Assembly (NCBI RefSeq): GCF_000485595.1
Contig: NW_014578022.1
Location: 37,425 to 64,924 of the forward strand
From: Priapulus caudatus
Lineage: Eukaryota > Priapulida > Priapulimorpha > Priapulimorphida > Priapulidae
Direction of reading: 5' to 3'
DNA: 27,500 nucleotides
Below, one piece after another: positions 1-11,085 of the stretch. The position numbers and the translations under genes are program-made. Numbering within the stretch: the first letter of the stretch is position 1; each line of letters starts with the position of its first letter. The notes under the pieces are model-generated. The model saw only the letters and a list, made by a program, of their open reading frames with translations. It was not told the DNA's origin and did not search any database.

Positions 1-282
1 TATCTTATCTATCTTCTATCTAGTATATCTACTATCTATATCTATCTATCATCTATCTATCTATCTATCTATCCTCTTCTATTCTATCTATCTAACCTAT
101 TTTATCTATCTATCTATCTATTTTATCTATATCTATCTACTATCTATCTATCTATCTATCTATACTGATCTACTATCTATCTATCTATACTATCTATCTA
201 TCTTATCTATCTATCTACTATCTATCTATCTATCTATTTATCTTATCAATCCTATCTATGCTATCCTATCTATTTATCTATT
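1..282. repeat. Imperfect TATC tetranucleotide microsatellite
   Basis: The stretch is built of TATC/CTAT units with frequent one-base slips and small interruptions. It probably continues beyond the left edge. No coding signal is present. Confidence 0.95.
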
Positions 283-784
283 TTTCTCCTCTGCTGCTTC
301 ATTTCATATATATTCTCCTTTCTTTACCCGCTTTCTACCTCCTCTCTCTCGCATTGCTTTTGTAGCATCTGATCATTAATCGCAGGGTTCACCCGCTATT
401 GCTGGTAATTACATTTGCTCTACGCCCGTAACTGTCACTTCATCATTTAGCAACACCTATTGGATAAACTCGCAAATTAACCGCTGACTTCTCGTCGACA
501 ACTATTCGGGCTTATTTTTTAGTTTCCTCTAAAAGAGATTAATGTCAGTGCGCTACGGCCCAAAAAAACGTTCTTTGTTTGCTAACCATTCTTCGCTCGT
601 ACGCCCGTGAAGTTTATCTTAAAAATGCCGATGTAAACGCGAGGTTTTGAGGAGAATAGTCTCACTCACAATGTCGTCATTTATGGCGTTGAAGCGCTGT
701 TCTTAATCCGCCACGGTCGCTATATCCCGGCGAGGGCCGCGACAAACAACGCAGTACAGCGCCATTAGAATACATCTCCCCGAG
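283..784. other. Unique non-coding sequence
   Basis: Mixed-composition sequence between two microsatellites. I see no convincing exon, RNA gene or mobile-element end. The reading frames here are short and lack domain similarity. Confidence 0.5.
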
Positions 785-1122
785 TAGAGAGAGAGAGAGA
801 GAGAGGAGAGAGAGCAGAAGAGAGAGAGAGAGAGAGAGACAGAGAGAGATGAGAGAGAGCAGAGTGAGCGAGGAGAGCGAGAGCGAGACGAGAGAGCAGA
901 GAGAGAGAGAGAGAGCAGGAGAGCGAGAGAGAAGAGAAGGAGAGAGAGAGAGAGTAGAGTTAGCGGAGAGAGCGAGAGCGATGAGAGAGAGAGAGAGAGA
1001 GCGGGGCCGAAGCAGAGAGAGAGAGAGAGAGAGAGCGATGAGAGCGAGAGAGCAGGAGAGAGAGAAGATGAGAGAGAGAGGAGAGAGAGAGCAGAGAGAG
1101 AGAGAGAGAGCAGCAGAGCAGA
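785..1122. repeat. GA-rich microsatellite with GAGC and GAGAT interruptions
   Basis: Dominantly (GA)n with scattered GAGC, GCAG and GATG variants. It creates artefactual open frames on both strands: Arg/Glu-rich on plus, Ser/Leu-rich on minus. These are not genes. Confidence 0.93.
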
Positions 1123-2040
1123 GAGCGGGCAACGTACTATATGATTTACGTGTCGAAATTTTCGAATCCGCCCCTGTCTTCCCCCCTGTAGCCGTTACGA
1201 CGGGGTGAAATGTTCACGTATGGTGACGACCCCCCCGGACAGCGACAAACGTCTATATGCCACAGTTTGATTGTCTAGTGTCAGAGTCCTTCGTGACAGC
1301 GTAGGTGTTCTCATCTTTAATAAACGATGTCGTTCCTAGGAAATGAAGACTAGCATGCACACGTCCATTATAATGCGGACTCTGGTTTAACGTCAAACAG
1401 CAAACCACCGTCACTAGAATATCGTCACATACTTCTCTGCCGCAAAAACTATTTGAACAAGAAACGTGACATTGCTGGAGTCACCGAACTGAGATAGGAG
1501 TGAAACGCACGCGACGTATGTATATGAATTTCAGCAGCTATGCTGAACAGATGGTGCATAATGAAGATGCATGATCATAACCTGAACATGATACATCGAG
1601 AACATGCATGGCTGATCGAAGATGATGATCATGATGGAACATTGATGAATCATGATGATCATTGATGGCTGATAAAGAGATGAGTCATGATGAACACGAT
1701 GAATTCATGATGATCATTGGATGGCTGTGATATGGAATGATGGCAGCAGGAGACATGATGGGCCAGTAACTGAGCTTTATTATCGAAAAGAACTCTAATG
1801 TTCATTCGGTCAGTCAGATCAGCAGTGAAGCTGCAACAGAGTAACAGACACAACGCGCGTGACCGCTTGATTTCCGTTTAACGGAGCCTTTAGATGTCAC
1901 GAGTTATGCCATCACGCCCTAGCTGCGTAAATAATGAGTCTTAGTGGAGTTATTAAGGAACAAGAGCAGTTGCTAGATTTTCAATACAAGCGCTGTTCGG
2001 CATAAGAATTATAGGCTGGGAACGTCTTTCATATAGTCGC
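1123..2040. other. Non-coding sequence with a degenerate ATGATC-rich patch
   Basis: Mostly unique sequence. From about 1555 to 1745 it becomes a degenerate low-complexity patch of ATGATGATCATG-like words, which are self-complementary around GATC and CATG. No exon is supported. Confidence 0.5.
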
Positions 2041-2042
2041 GC

Positions 2043-2205
2043 CCCCCCCGCTTCTCTCTCTTCTACTTCTCTCGTCTCTCTCTCTCTCTTTCTTCTCTCT
2101 TTTCTTTCTCGTCTCTGCTCTTTCCTTTCTCCTGTCTCGCTTCTGTTTTCTCTGCTTTCTCATCTATCTTCTATCAGTACTATCTATCTATCTCTATCTA
2201 TAAAC
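2043..2205. repeat. CT-rich tract followed by short TATC repeats
   Basis: A polypyrimidine tract (CTCTCT with TTCT variants) from about 2050 to 2165 grades into TATC repeats from about 2160 to 2203. It begins just after a run of eight C residues. Confidence 0.85.
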
Positions 2206-4285
2206 TACATTTGTTTGCGAAGATGAACGGGCGCGATCCTTCACGCGACAAATTTATTAAGCAACAATAATAGCGTCATTTTAGTGCTATTACCTACAAA
2301 TAATCTACAGTTTGCAGAAACGTTACGATTTCTCTAATATCCAATATCTTCAGCGTGTTTCTTTTGCGTAAACACTAATGTTCTATATATAATAATATTT
2401 GATAATAAGATAAAGTTAAGTAATCATTTAAGATTAATAATAATAAAGATATAATAATTAATAAGTGTTGCAGTGCGTTTTTTTGCGATTAGTTAGTGTT
2501 AGGGTTTTTAACAAATGCTGCGTCGAATACGGGATATTAATTAAGTATTCTCATACAACGCGGTAGATCTTAAATCGATCAGTACACGTTCGAGAGCGCT
2601 CTGAGCTGAAAGACAAAGTTCGCATCTATTGATGTCACAACGGACTATTAGGCCTACTAACCACGACTGCTTTGTGCGCGGACCTACCACACATCACGCA
2701 GTTCGTTCTAGCACGGAAACACGGAAAGCACTTGGCGCTTGTTGCATGCTTAACCTACAAAATACCTCGAAATCTGGGCTTAGCTATCTGTCCATTGCTC
2801 TATTCGCAATAACTATATAGACGCAACTAAGAAAAGTTCGTGTTTGTGTATTTAATAAAAGGTGCTTCCTTTGGGGTCGCTGCGCCTGATCCCCGTACAT
2901 CGATTTGTATGCATTGTAGAAACCTGAGTGTTACATGTTCGCATGCCGTACGTGAATCTGTGCGCGGAGCGGATTGGAGTAGGAAATACATGGTATTTTC
3001 CGGCCTTCTAGCTGTTTACATCCGTGTATGTATTAAATTATAGACTGCTATCAGCGTGGCAGCGCGTCATTACTGTCCCCTCATCCTGATGTTCTGCACG
3101 TCAATTCTTTGTGGCGTTCGTAGCTTTATAGCTTACGTGTCCCTGCATACTATCAACTGATTGCTACTGTCGTAAATTATCCATAGTTAATCGCGGACGT
3201 ACTTTTGTCTCGGTACTTGTGCAGAATAAAGGCGTCTTCAAAGACGCATCGGCAGTACCTTTGTTTAACAGAGAACTCGGCTTCAGACAGCGTTTCCTGT
3301 TAACAACTTACTTACTTACGTATCCTCTTCACTCTCAGTGGAGCATAAGGCCCTGCTAACAACGATACGTATTTAAGCCAGTTTGATAGTGATTTACTAG
3401 CGTAGGAGTACTGGAGTATCCAGCGGTGAGATGTGTTTGGGTAGTTCCTGAGGAAAATGTCGATTGGGAACGTTGAGGAAAAGTTGGGATGTCCTAGAAT
3501 CCGGCGTTCGCAGCTGCATGGCGGTCTTTCGTCGGCTGACCATCTCCACTCCACTCGTGACAAAGGCGAATTCCAGAATATGATCAGCAGTGAATGACAC
3601 GAGAAGAAGAAGAAGAAGATGTTACTACGCGGAGGAATGCTCCGCTAATATGTGATCCATCTTCTGCTCAATGCAGCCACACACATCAATCAGCGCTCGG
3701 CGAAAGTTGCAAACACAAAGCACGCATGTGTGGGCGCGACTATTGAGAAATGAACGAGTATTGTCAGCGAGCAGCTAACACGGATCTCCATTAGAACTAA
3801 TAGTCGACTCCTTTCTTTTTCTGTCATTAGCCAGGGTTATCTTTAACGCATCAAACACTCGGCCGGGCGCGAGTCTAAACACTGATATATTCGACGTAAT
3901 GAGGCACAATCGAGGGCCGAGATCGCTTTACGACGCAATAAAAAGCGATCACTTTACAAAGTGTGTCAATAGACAACCAGCGTCCTGGAACGAGAATACA
4001 TTCGCTGAGATGCAAATCTGTGTGATTTGCACCCCGTGGCTATCGATTCTTGTTGACAAGAAGCGAGATTTTAAGCTGACCACACCCGTTCATTCTGAAA
4101 CGTCGTTGAATACTCCCCTGTACCTCGTCTCGGTAGCAGGAATGCGGAGGGGGGGGGCAGTTCAAACGCCGAACTCAGTCCATTCCAGTCTGTTCTGTAA
4201 ACGGTTGTGTCGAAAATGGCATCAACCTTAGTAGTATTCGACATGCACGTATCTCATATTCGCTTATTAGCTAGTGACGATATAT

Positions 4286-4289
<4 letters not shown>
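2206..4289. other. Unique non-coding sequence, AT-rich from about 2270 to 2470
   Basis: Long gene-free stretch. The AT-rich segment has AATAATA words. Several short open frames exist on both strands (for example 2629-2820, 3312-3600 minus and 3899-4231), but none shows a recognisable domain, splice logic or a convincing start. I call none of them a gene. A small GAA run is at 3602-3619. Confidence 0.45.

Positions 4290-4323
<34 letters not shown>
4290..4323. repeat. (TA)n dinucleotide repeat
   Basis: About 16 near-perfect TA units. The array is self-complementary and could extrude as a cruciform. Confidence 0.9.
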
Positions 4324-4327
<4 letters not shown>

Positions 4328-4425
4328 ACAGAGAGATAAATAGAAAATAAGTTTATTACATAACTTAGAGAATACAAAGGCAAAATTGCACAAATCTTGC
4401 AAAACGGCATTCATGTCATCACGCC

Positions 4426-4483
4426 ATTGAAATTGAAATTGAAATTGAAATTGAAATTGAAATTGAATTGAAATTGAAATTGA
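4426..4483. repeat. (ATTGAA)n hexanucleotide repeat
   Basis: About nine or ten ATTGAA units with one unit missing a base near 4466. It lies about 190 bp upstream of the gene 1 start codon and may fall in an upstream intron or in 5' flanking sequence. Confidence 0.9.
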
Positions 4484-4652
4484 TGATGTTCACAGTCACA
4501 TTCAACAGCATTATCACTTGCTATACTAAAGTTAAACCCATACAATTAACAGAAGAAACACAAAACTGTATATATCGAATTTCAGGCAAGCCTAAAATAA
4601 AAAATAAAACAGTGAATATAACTACATAACCTGTCCCATAGCTCATAATAAT

Positions 4653-4667
4653 TCAATTTCGTTACAG
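4653..4667 (+). other. Candidate 3' splice site upstream of gene 1 start
   Basis: The sequence TCAATTTCGTTACAG resembles a 3' splice site and sits eight bases before the start codon at 4676. An in-frame TAA at 4649-4651 lies just before it. The 5' UTR of gene 1 may therefore begin in an upstream exon that I could not locate. The same site would also allow extra N-terminal coding from an upstream exon ending with one base. Confidence 0.4.
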
Positions 4668-4675
4668 AAAGCGCC

Positions 4676-6472
4676 ATGAAGTCGGAGGCGGAAAAGATGG
4701 CGCCGCCAGGTGGCGCCATTGATGATGAGCGACTGCGCAGCATGCAGCAGTGGGTGCGGTGGCGCACCGTCGTCAACAACGCTGCCGCCGACAACCTCGT
4801 ACACAGTAAGGACGGCGTCTGGGACTTCGCCCTGCCGCGCGGGATCTCGCGACGAACGCGCGACACCATCGACCACGAGAGGGAGCTGCGGCGGCGTCAG
4901 GTGACGGGACTCGCCGAGCAGCCGTACTACATGTTCGGAATTCCGCGCGTCAGCCTCCAGGGGGCGCACGACGCGCGAGCTTCGGTCGAAACACCTGAGC
5001 AGCTGAGTCAGCGTACGACTCCCGATAGTTGTCAGAGAAGTTTCATCACGACCGTGATGATCACCAGGGAGGACTGCCCGCCGGAGGTGACGGCGAAACC
5101 GAAGAAGGGAGGCATCCTTAAGAACGGACACAAGAAGATGTACGCACAGGAGGGGAGCGTGCCTGAAGACGGGTTGCGCTCTGATGGCTACCTCGTGCCT
5201 AGCAGACAACCGGCGCACCTTTACACCCCGGACCAGCATCCGCACGCGTGCCCCGCGCACGGTTACCGGCTGCCTGTCCCGACAAGGTTTCAAGATAGCT
5301 ATGAAACTCAGGCGGCGGACCGCATTAGCAGCACAGAAACCGCAAGACCTGCAATCAACTACGGCGTTGGACATGGCTATAGGCCCCGCAACGCCGACGT
5401 TTGTCTGCATGAATACGCAGAGCCTATCCACGCTGGAATGCCGGCCAACGGATACGGCCAACAAGATGTAATTACAGTTCTAAACGATGCTGAACCGCTA
5501 GACGCTGACGATGCTCGTCGCAACACATCCGAACTGGAAACGCGCGACAGTTACTGGGATGATTACGATAGCCAGTCTGAAACTGTGGTCGTCAATGGCC
5601 ACGTGCCAAAACAGAACAATCGAATCCAAAATGGTCACAGCGGCGCGATCGCAGATGCAACCGTGACCAGCCACGAACCGCGCGACCCTCACGCAGTTAC
5701 AAATGGCACGAGTCCATCGTACAGAGAGCTCGAGTGGCCAAATACCACTCACTCACGGGGTGACTGCGACGACGAGATGTCCGGACCACTCGAAATCAAC
5801 ACGATTGTTATCGGGCACGAAATGCCGACGACGGGCGAGGCGAGTGCAGACGAATGTGCGGCGAATGGCGGACACGGGCGACGCGCGGAGTTCGAGGAGA
5901 GAGCGCAGACGATCGAGATCAGTTCCGAGTCAGGCGACAACGGCTACAGCACAGAGAACGGCTACGACTCACAGACGACCGACGTTATCGGAGGTGCAGC
6001 GCGGGCGAGCCGACGCGATATGGGTACGCAGACGACGGACAGATCACGTGCTAAGAGCCTCGACGCACGCGCCACCTCGGCTGGCTTACTTCGTAGCATG
6101 AGTCCCGAGAACGAGCGTCCTCTATCGGCGATCATAAGAAACAGAGGTCGAGCGATGAGCGCCGATAGAACTCCCGTGGTTCACCTAGCCGGCACGAGAG
6201 GGCGCTCGGTGTCACCGAGGCGATTTCGTACGGTGGCACTGGAGCGGAGCGAGCATGACGGAGCGGAGTCGGTAGTATACGATGTTCCTAAACCTCGGCG
6301 GAGTGTTCCGGCCCTACAGCGGTGGCCGAGCATGGGAAGCAAGAAGGTCGTCAAGCCTGTAGAAACAGTTCACCAACCAAATGCCCATCACACGGCAACG
6401 AAGAAGAAGAAAAAGAAAGGCTTCCTCAGTGCGCTCACTCAATCTCACAAGAAGAAAAAGAAACCATCGTAG
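4676..6472 (+). CDS. Uncharacterised hydrophilic protein with lysine-rich C-terminus (598 aa)
   Basis: A single uninterrupted frame of 598 codons ending in TAG. It is much longer and more compositionally complex than any chance frame nearby. The start context GCGCCATGA has a purine at -3, and an in-frame TAA lies upstream at 4649. I do not recognise the family. Residues about 18-100 look most globular (Trp at 26, 29 and 49; basic and Arg-rich around 55-75). The middle is disordered-looking and rich in Asn, Gly, Asp and Thr, with repeated NGY/NGH and HGYR words. Around 465-520 are RxxS/RSxSP motifs typical of basophilic or proline-directed kinase sites. The last 23 residues are two lysine runs (576-581 and 592-596) separated by a GFLSALTQSH linker, suggesting a nuclear-localisation or membrane-binding tail. 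TQT at 451-453 could bind dynein light chain LC8, and YDVP at 535-538 fits a Crk-type SH2 ligand. Both are inferences from short motifs. No signal peptide or membrane segment is evident, so a cytoplasmic or nuclear scaffold is the best guess. Confidence 0.8.
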   Translation: MKSEAEKMAPPGGAIDDERLRSMQQWVRWRTVVNNAAADNLVHSKDGVWDFALPRGISRRTRDTIDHERELRRRQVTGLAEQPYYMFGIPRVSLQGAHDARASVETPEQLSQRTTPDSCQRSFITTVMITREDCPPEVTAKPKKGGILKNGHKKMYAQEGSVPEDGLRSDGYLVPSRQPAHLYTPDQHPHACPAHGYRLPVPTRFQDSYETQAADRISSTETARPAINYGVGHGYRPRNADVCLHEYAEPIHAGMPANGYGQQDVITVLNDAEPLDADDARRNTSELETRDSYWDDYDSQSETVVVNGHVPKQNNRIQNGHSGAIADATVTSHEPRDPHAVTNGTSPSYRELEWPNTTHSRGDCDDEMSGPLEINTIVIGHEMPTTGEASADECAANGGHGRRAEFEERAQTIEISSESGDNGYSTENGYDSQTTDVIGGAARASRRDMGTQTTDRSRAKSLDARATSAGLLRSMSPENERPLSAIIRNRGRAMSADRTPVVHLAGTRGRSVSPRRFRTVALERSEHDGAESVVYDVPKPRRSVPALQRWPSMGSKKVVKPVETVHQPNAHHTATKKKKKKGFLSALTQSHKKKKKPS

Positions 6473-6590
6473 ACGAGTGACATGTGAAACAGTATAAAGC
6501 GACATATTTCTCGCGTCGCTATGAGAATCTCAATCCACACATTTAGTTATTAGCTTGGCGAGAAATAAAAGATTTTGTCGTTGAAATATA
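6473..6590 (+). other. Probable 3' UTR of gene 1
   Basis: Sequence from the TAG of gene 1 to just past an AATAAA hexamer. It is AT-richer than the coding region and has no open frame. The 3' end is inferred only from the signal. Confidence 0.55.
6564..6569 (+). terminator. AATAAA polyadenylation signal
   Basis: A canonical AATAAA about 92 bp after the stop codon of gene 1, in the sense orientation. Cleavage would be expected some 10-30 bp further on, just before the GA microsatellite. Confidence 0.6.
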
Positions 6591-6594
6591 TAAT

Positions 6595-6596
<2 letters not shown>

Positions 6597-6671
<75 letters not shown>

Positions 6672-6675
6672 AAGA
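6597..6675. repeat. (GA)n microsatellite
   Basis: Nearly pure GA units followed by GA-rich degenerate sequence to about 6775. It starts immediately after the predicted gene 1 transcript end. Confidence 0.93.
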
Positions 6676-6779
6676 CGAGGAAGAAGAAAGAATTAGACAG
6701 CAGGTGTGAAAAGTGGAGAGACAGAGAGAGGAGATGATGAGATGGAACGGAGAGAAGGAGTGAGAGAGAGGTGAGAGGA

Positions 6780-7625
6780 TTCGTGTCGGGATTTGAGAGT
6801 AACAGTTCACTTTGTATTGTATATCTTTGTCAAGGAAACATTTTAGTCGAAGCAATTTCGCGGAAATGCTGTTCATAACATCTAATTCGGATTTGAGGAA
6901 GTGAGATATAATGTATAAGTACCGTTCATTCTCTTATTGATTTAACATGATGAATTTATTAAACGCATAAAAAATTTATAATTTTAATTAAATATTATTA
7001 TAGTTTACTTATATTTATTATAATGATTGTCAACGCATATGTTGTCCGGACCTATATAGACCTATAAAATGACTCGTAAATTATACGTGTGCATACAGTA
7101 TATCTATCTTCTCATTCTTACAGCTCTCACCAACTTCTTTTTGTCCCAGTAGTCTATCAGCTGGGGGAAGTCCTGTGTGCATTTATATGTCCCCGCAGTT
7201 TGGCGCTTGATTCATGTTCTCCTCCTTTCTGCTCCCAAGAAAGAGAGAAAATCTAGTGAAAACAACGCTGGAAGAACATAACCGTCAAGAAAGTATCTGT
7301 GTGTTGGGGGGGGGGGAGATTATATACTAAACTATAGCTAAACCATTATTAGTATGCACAACACTATATTCACAAATATGGGGATTCGTGTTCTACTATG
7401 CTAGTCATACCTGTTGCGGTCAGCAACATGCATGATCACATCTTGTTGCTCATGAAGAGAATAGTTCTACTCAAAAGATAATGCTCTAAATACCATCTCC
7501 TGCAATCTACATTTTCAAAATTTTCCGGGGGAGGACCCCCAGACCCCCCCCCCTGCATGTGTGCGTACACATCCATTTAACCCTAGCTACGCCGCTAGCT
7601 ACACCCTAACCATATTAAATACAGA
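6780..7625. other. AT-rich intergenic sequence with a G/C-run hairpin patch
   Basis: No gene is supported. It contains a G-run near 7307-7317 and a GGGGGAGG...CCCCC hairpin-like patch at about 7527-7552. That patch resembles transposon-derived debris, but I could not assign it to a family. Confidence 0.4.
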
Positions 7626-7676
7626 TTTGCCACAAAATATATCTCTTCTGGTGAAATATCGCGCATGTGCTAGCAC
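7626..7676 (+). repeat. Diverged direct repeat, copy 1
   Basis: This ~50-bp segment (TTGC..AAAATAT..TTCTGG.GA.ATAT.GCGCATG.GC.AGCAC) recurs at 7833-7880 in the same orientation with several substitutions. This copy has GCGCATGTGC where copy 2 has GCGCATGCGC. Confidence 0.7.
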
Positions 7677-7832
7677 ACTAACGTAGCCAGATTGTGTACT
7701 GACAGGTAGCCTATAGGCAGCGGGGACCTTACAGGCAATGTATTCTTCCTATTTCTAAGTGAGATCTACTGATAAAACGTTATCATACAAATCTATGCTA
7801 GGATAGCTCCTCTTCATTTTAAACGCACAATC

Positions 7833-7880
7833 TTTGCAAAATATTGTTCTTCTGGGGAGATATTGCGCATGCGCGAGCAC
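7833..7880 (+). repeat. Diverged direct repeat, copy 2, with TGCGCATGCGCG palindrome
   Basis: Second copy of the repeat at 7626-7676, about 205 bp downstream. It carries TGCGCATGCGCG, which fits the palindromic NRF1-type binding consensus. Whether it is a promoter element or a duplicated piece of an old transposon is unknown. Confidence 0.7.
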
Positions 7881-8317
7881 CGTTTAAGACGTGTGTGTTG
7901 TACGGAATGAAGAGCCTGCATAATATAGCTTGCTGAGAGAGGGAGGTGTGGGCGCATGAGGAAAGGCAGCAGGAAAGATCGCTGAAGGCGGTAGACGAAG
8001 GAGGAAGCTGAGCGGGGGAGACGGAAGCCAATGGTGAGTACGGGAGGGGACGAAGTAGGAGTTTTGTACCCTACAAGACATTATAATAATTCATGAACAA
8101 AAATATTCCACAGAAACATAATTGATATTATATATATTACTATACACATATATATACATCAATCCATCAATATTATCAAGAGTGCATAATAGAGATGTAC
8201 CAAATTTTGTGCTTTTAAAACAAAATGCACAATCCTTCTGATATTATACACATATCTGCTGCACTATTAATTCTTTGTGTAAAGAGCCTGGGATTTTAAC
8301 ATTAAGCTAAGTTTTGT

Positions 8318-8320
8318 TTA
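8318..8320. repeat. TTA target-site duplication, left copy
   Basis: TTA immediately before the left terminal inverted repeat. It matches TTA directly after the right end. Confidence 0.7.
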
Positions 8321-8729
8321 AGCTGGGTTTACACTGCCAACTGTGTTGGCGAATTAGCGAATTGGACCAACTTCCCAACGCTCTATCAACCGTTCTATGA
8401 ACTGTGCAGCGCGTTTACACTGATGACTGCGAGTTGGCCAACTCGATCGAGCGGTCAGCGTCGACCGCGAGCGCACGCGTGGGGCGATGGATATAGGCAT
8501 TATTGCATGTATAAATTCGCGAGGTACCGCACGTATACAGGCGCAAAGACTCGTGCACAGTCACAGAGTCAGGACCCACGAGGGCAGTGGATTACCGGAG
8601 GGGTTGCCCATTGGATTTCTCCATGCTCGTGATGCCGACCTCCTCCTCATGTGCACGAGCGCGCACGCGTGTACCTTCCCCCGTGTACAACAGGTGTACG
8701 CGAGTGTATCTGCCGTGCACAGATGGATA

Positions 8730-8838
8730 TGACCGCACGCGTGCATGTATACGCGCATACACGCGTGCGTGCGTATACATTCATGCGCGCACGTACACGC
8801 ACACGCATGCGCGTACGTACACGCATGCGTGTACGTAC
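8730..8838. repeat. Alternating purine-pyrimidine (CGCA/TACG) low-complexity tract
   Basis: Runs of CGCACGCGTGCATGTATACG-type sequence in strict purine-pyrimidine alternation, with many short palindromes such as ACGCATGCGT. It lies inside the 8321-9662 element and is Z-DNA-prone. Open frames over it are artefacts. Confidence 0.8.
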
Positions 8839-9043
8839 AGGGAGAAGAGAAGGATGTTGGGGATGCGGATGAGGATCATTGAGTGGGAGTAAGAGACGGG
8901 TGAGCAGCAATGATTAGGGTTGGCTTTACGGTTGCTCAATTCCTTCCTCGTATTTTCCCCTCTCGATGTTTGTTAGACTCGTCATTTGTCGTAAAATATT
9001 AGTGCATTTAGCCGAGCGGTCGGGTTACGAAAATTTTGCCTTG

Positions 9044-9272
<229 letters not shown>

Positions 9273-9662
9273 CCCCTATCCCTCACCTCTTCCTCACTGT
9301 ATTATATGTACTCACAGCGATAAAAGCATTACTCATACACACACCACGCTTTATTAAATCCAACACACAGATGCCAGGTTGATATCTCGCATAAAATGTC
9401 ACAGTGAAGCGTTCGTTGCACCGCTTTTCTCTCTCTAGTTCCGTCTCACCTCGTTCTGAACCACGTACCATATCACACTGACAAAAAAACGTCCAACTCG
9501 CCAACTCCGAGTTGGCAAAATTAGAACATGTTCTAATCTCCCAACTAGTTGCTATCGATCGGTTGGACGCGCAGCTTTTGCGTTTACACTGCCGATTGTC
9601 AGTTGCGAGGTTGGTACAATTCGCCAATTTGCCAACACAAAGTTGGCAGAGTAAACCCAGCT

Positions 9663-9665
9663 TTA
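9663..9665. repeat. TTA target-site duplication, right copy
   Basis: TTA immediately after the right terminal inverted repeat, pairing with 8318-8320. Confidence 0.7.
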
Positions 9666-10640
9666 TAGTAGCACGCAATAGATAGTGAGGTACGATATAG
9701 ATTATGTTGTCACAAAAAATTTTAATAAAATTAATTTGCTGCATTATTTTTCACGACATGAAATAGCGATTCCCATGAAAACATTCATAAACTATTCCTT
9801 AATAGCAAGTGGAACATTATATTTCCCATAGGAAAAAAACAAAATCAACGCTAGCTGTATCGGTATTTCAATAATTCCTCGTTGCACAATCTTTTATATT
9901 TCGAATATTAAATCGAACTCCTCCAGTAAGCCTCATATTCAACGGTTAACTGAGCTCGCTTTTTGTAATTGTATGTGTTTTGCTTTTTTTGTAAGACAAC
10001 CTTATAGAAGAACTCCTGATATACGATGCATGTCTCCTAAAAATCAATTTGAACATACACAAATGTAACATGGGCATAATCGCGACGTAAATGATGCAGT
10101 ATTATTGTAACATACACGATGAGTGTGTGGTACAGGGTCCTTGTGTTTGTGACCATACCTTGTCATCGCATTCCGACGTCGTTCCTCATGTCACAAGCGT
10201 TGCAGCTACGCCAAAGAAAGAAGTGATCTTTTGCTGGGCCTTGAACATAGGTCATTTACATAGAGACTGTGCAAACAATTCTGCAACAAGCAAAAATCAC
10301 GATTACATTATACATCTATAAATTTTCTGAACACAATTAAACACAAAAGAACCCATGAAGTAGAAAATAAACAAAATTCGCACATTTGCTAGGAAAGCAT
10401 AAATACCAAATCCCGCGTATCCTTCGTATGGTGCAACCGAAGCGCCACAGAACTCAGGCTTTCTGAACAGCTATCGCTTGAGAAAATCATAGTACGCGTA
10501 ACAAATTTAGACAAATCACGAAACATTTAACGAATTCTAATCTCATGAGCTCAGAAGGAATATCTATAATCTAATATATTCTTCTAATCTATGTCCAAGA
10601 AACTTAACAAAAACAAAACATCAATCCATAAATGTACGAC
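9666..10640. other. AT-rich unique intergenic sequence
   Basis: No domain-bearing frame. The 76-codon frame at 10091-10321 has no recognisable features or start context and is not called. No repeat structure was noticed. Confidence 0.45.
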
Positions 10641-11085
10641 ACGCTCTCTCTCTCTCTCTCTCTCGCTCTCCCTCTCTCTCTCTTCTTCTCTGCTCTCTTC
10701 TCTCTCTCTGTCTCTCTCTCTCGCTGTGTGTGTGGTGTGTGTGTGCCGGCTGTCGCTGCGTGCTGTGTGTGTGTGTCTCTCTCTCTTCTACTCTTTTTTC
10801 TTTCTCTCTCTCTCTCCTCACCATGTCCCGCGGCACGCCTGGTGGTCGCCTGCCTCGTGCGGCTCGTCATGTGTGTGCTGCTGTGATGTGGTGTATAGTG
10901 TCGTGTGTGTGTGTGTGGGGCGCCCCTGGCCCCCGCCCCTGTGGTGTGTGTGTGTCGTGTCCCTGCGCGGTCGCCTGTGCTCCGTCCGCCCTTCGGGCCT
11001 GTACTCGTCGCGCTGCTGCGTGTGGCCGCCCGGCTGTTGGTGTGTGTGTGTGTGTGCGCGCGCGCGCGCGTGTGTGCGTGTAAAT
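10641..11085. repeat. Compound CT/GT-rich low-complexity region
   Basis: (CT)n from about 10641 to 10820 with a GT-rich insert (10728-10778), then GC-rich sequence with GTGTGTG runs, ending in (GT)n(GC)n at about 11040-11083. All overlapping reading frames are compositional artefacts. Confidence 0.85.

Noticed and set aside
849-1208. Arg/Glu frame and its antisense Ser/Leu frame
   Set aside because: GA microsatellite artefacts.
3312-3600. Minus-strand frames that looked faintly like retroelement protein
   Set aside because: I could not find a reverse transcriptase, integrase or zinc-knuckle motif. Two overlapping frames of similar length point to chance.
4643-5464. 273-codon minus-strand frame
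   Set aside because: Antisense shadow of gene 1. It has Arg/Val-rich composition, no domain, and lies fully opposite a better frame.
10091-10321. 76-codon frame with several cysteines
   Set aside because: Short, no recognisable spacing motif, no splice or promoter context.
10920-11040. GC-rich patch considered as a possible rRNA or tRNA fragment
   Set aside because: It is embedded in GT repeats, and no cloverleaf or rRNA helix could be traced.
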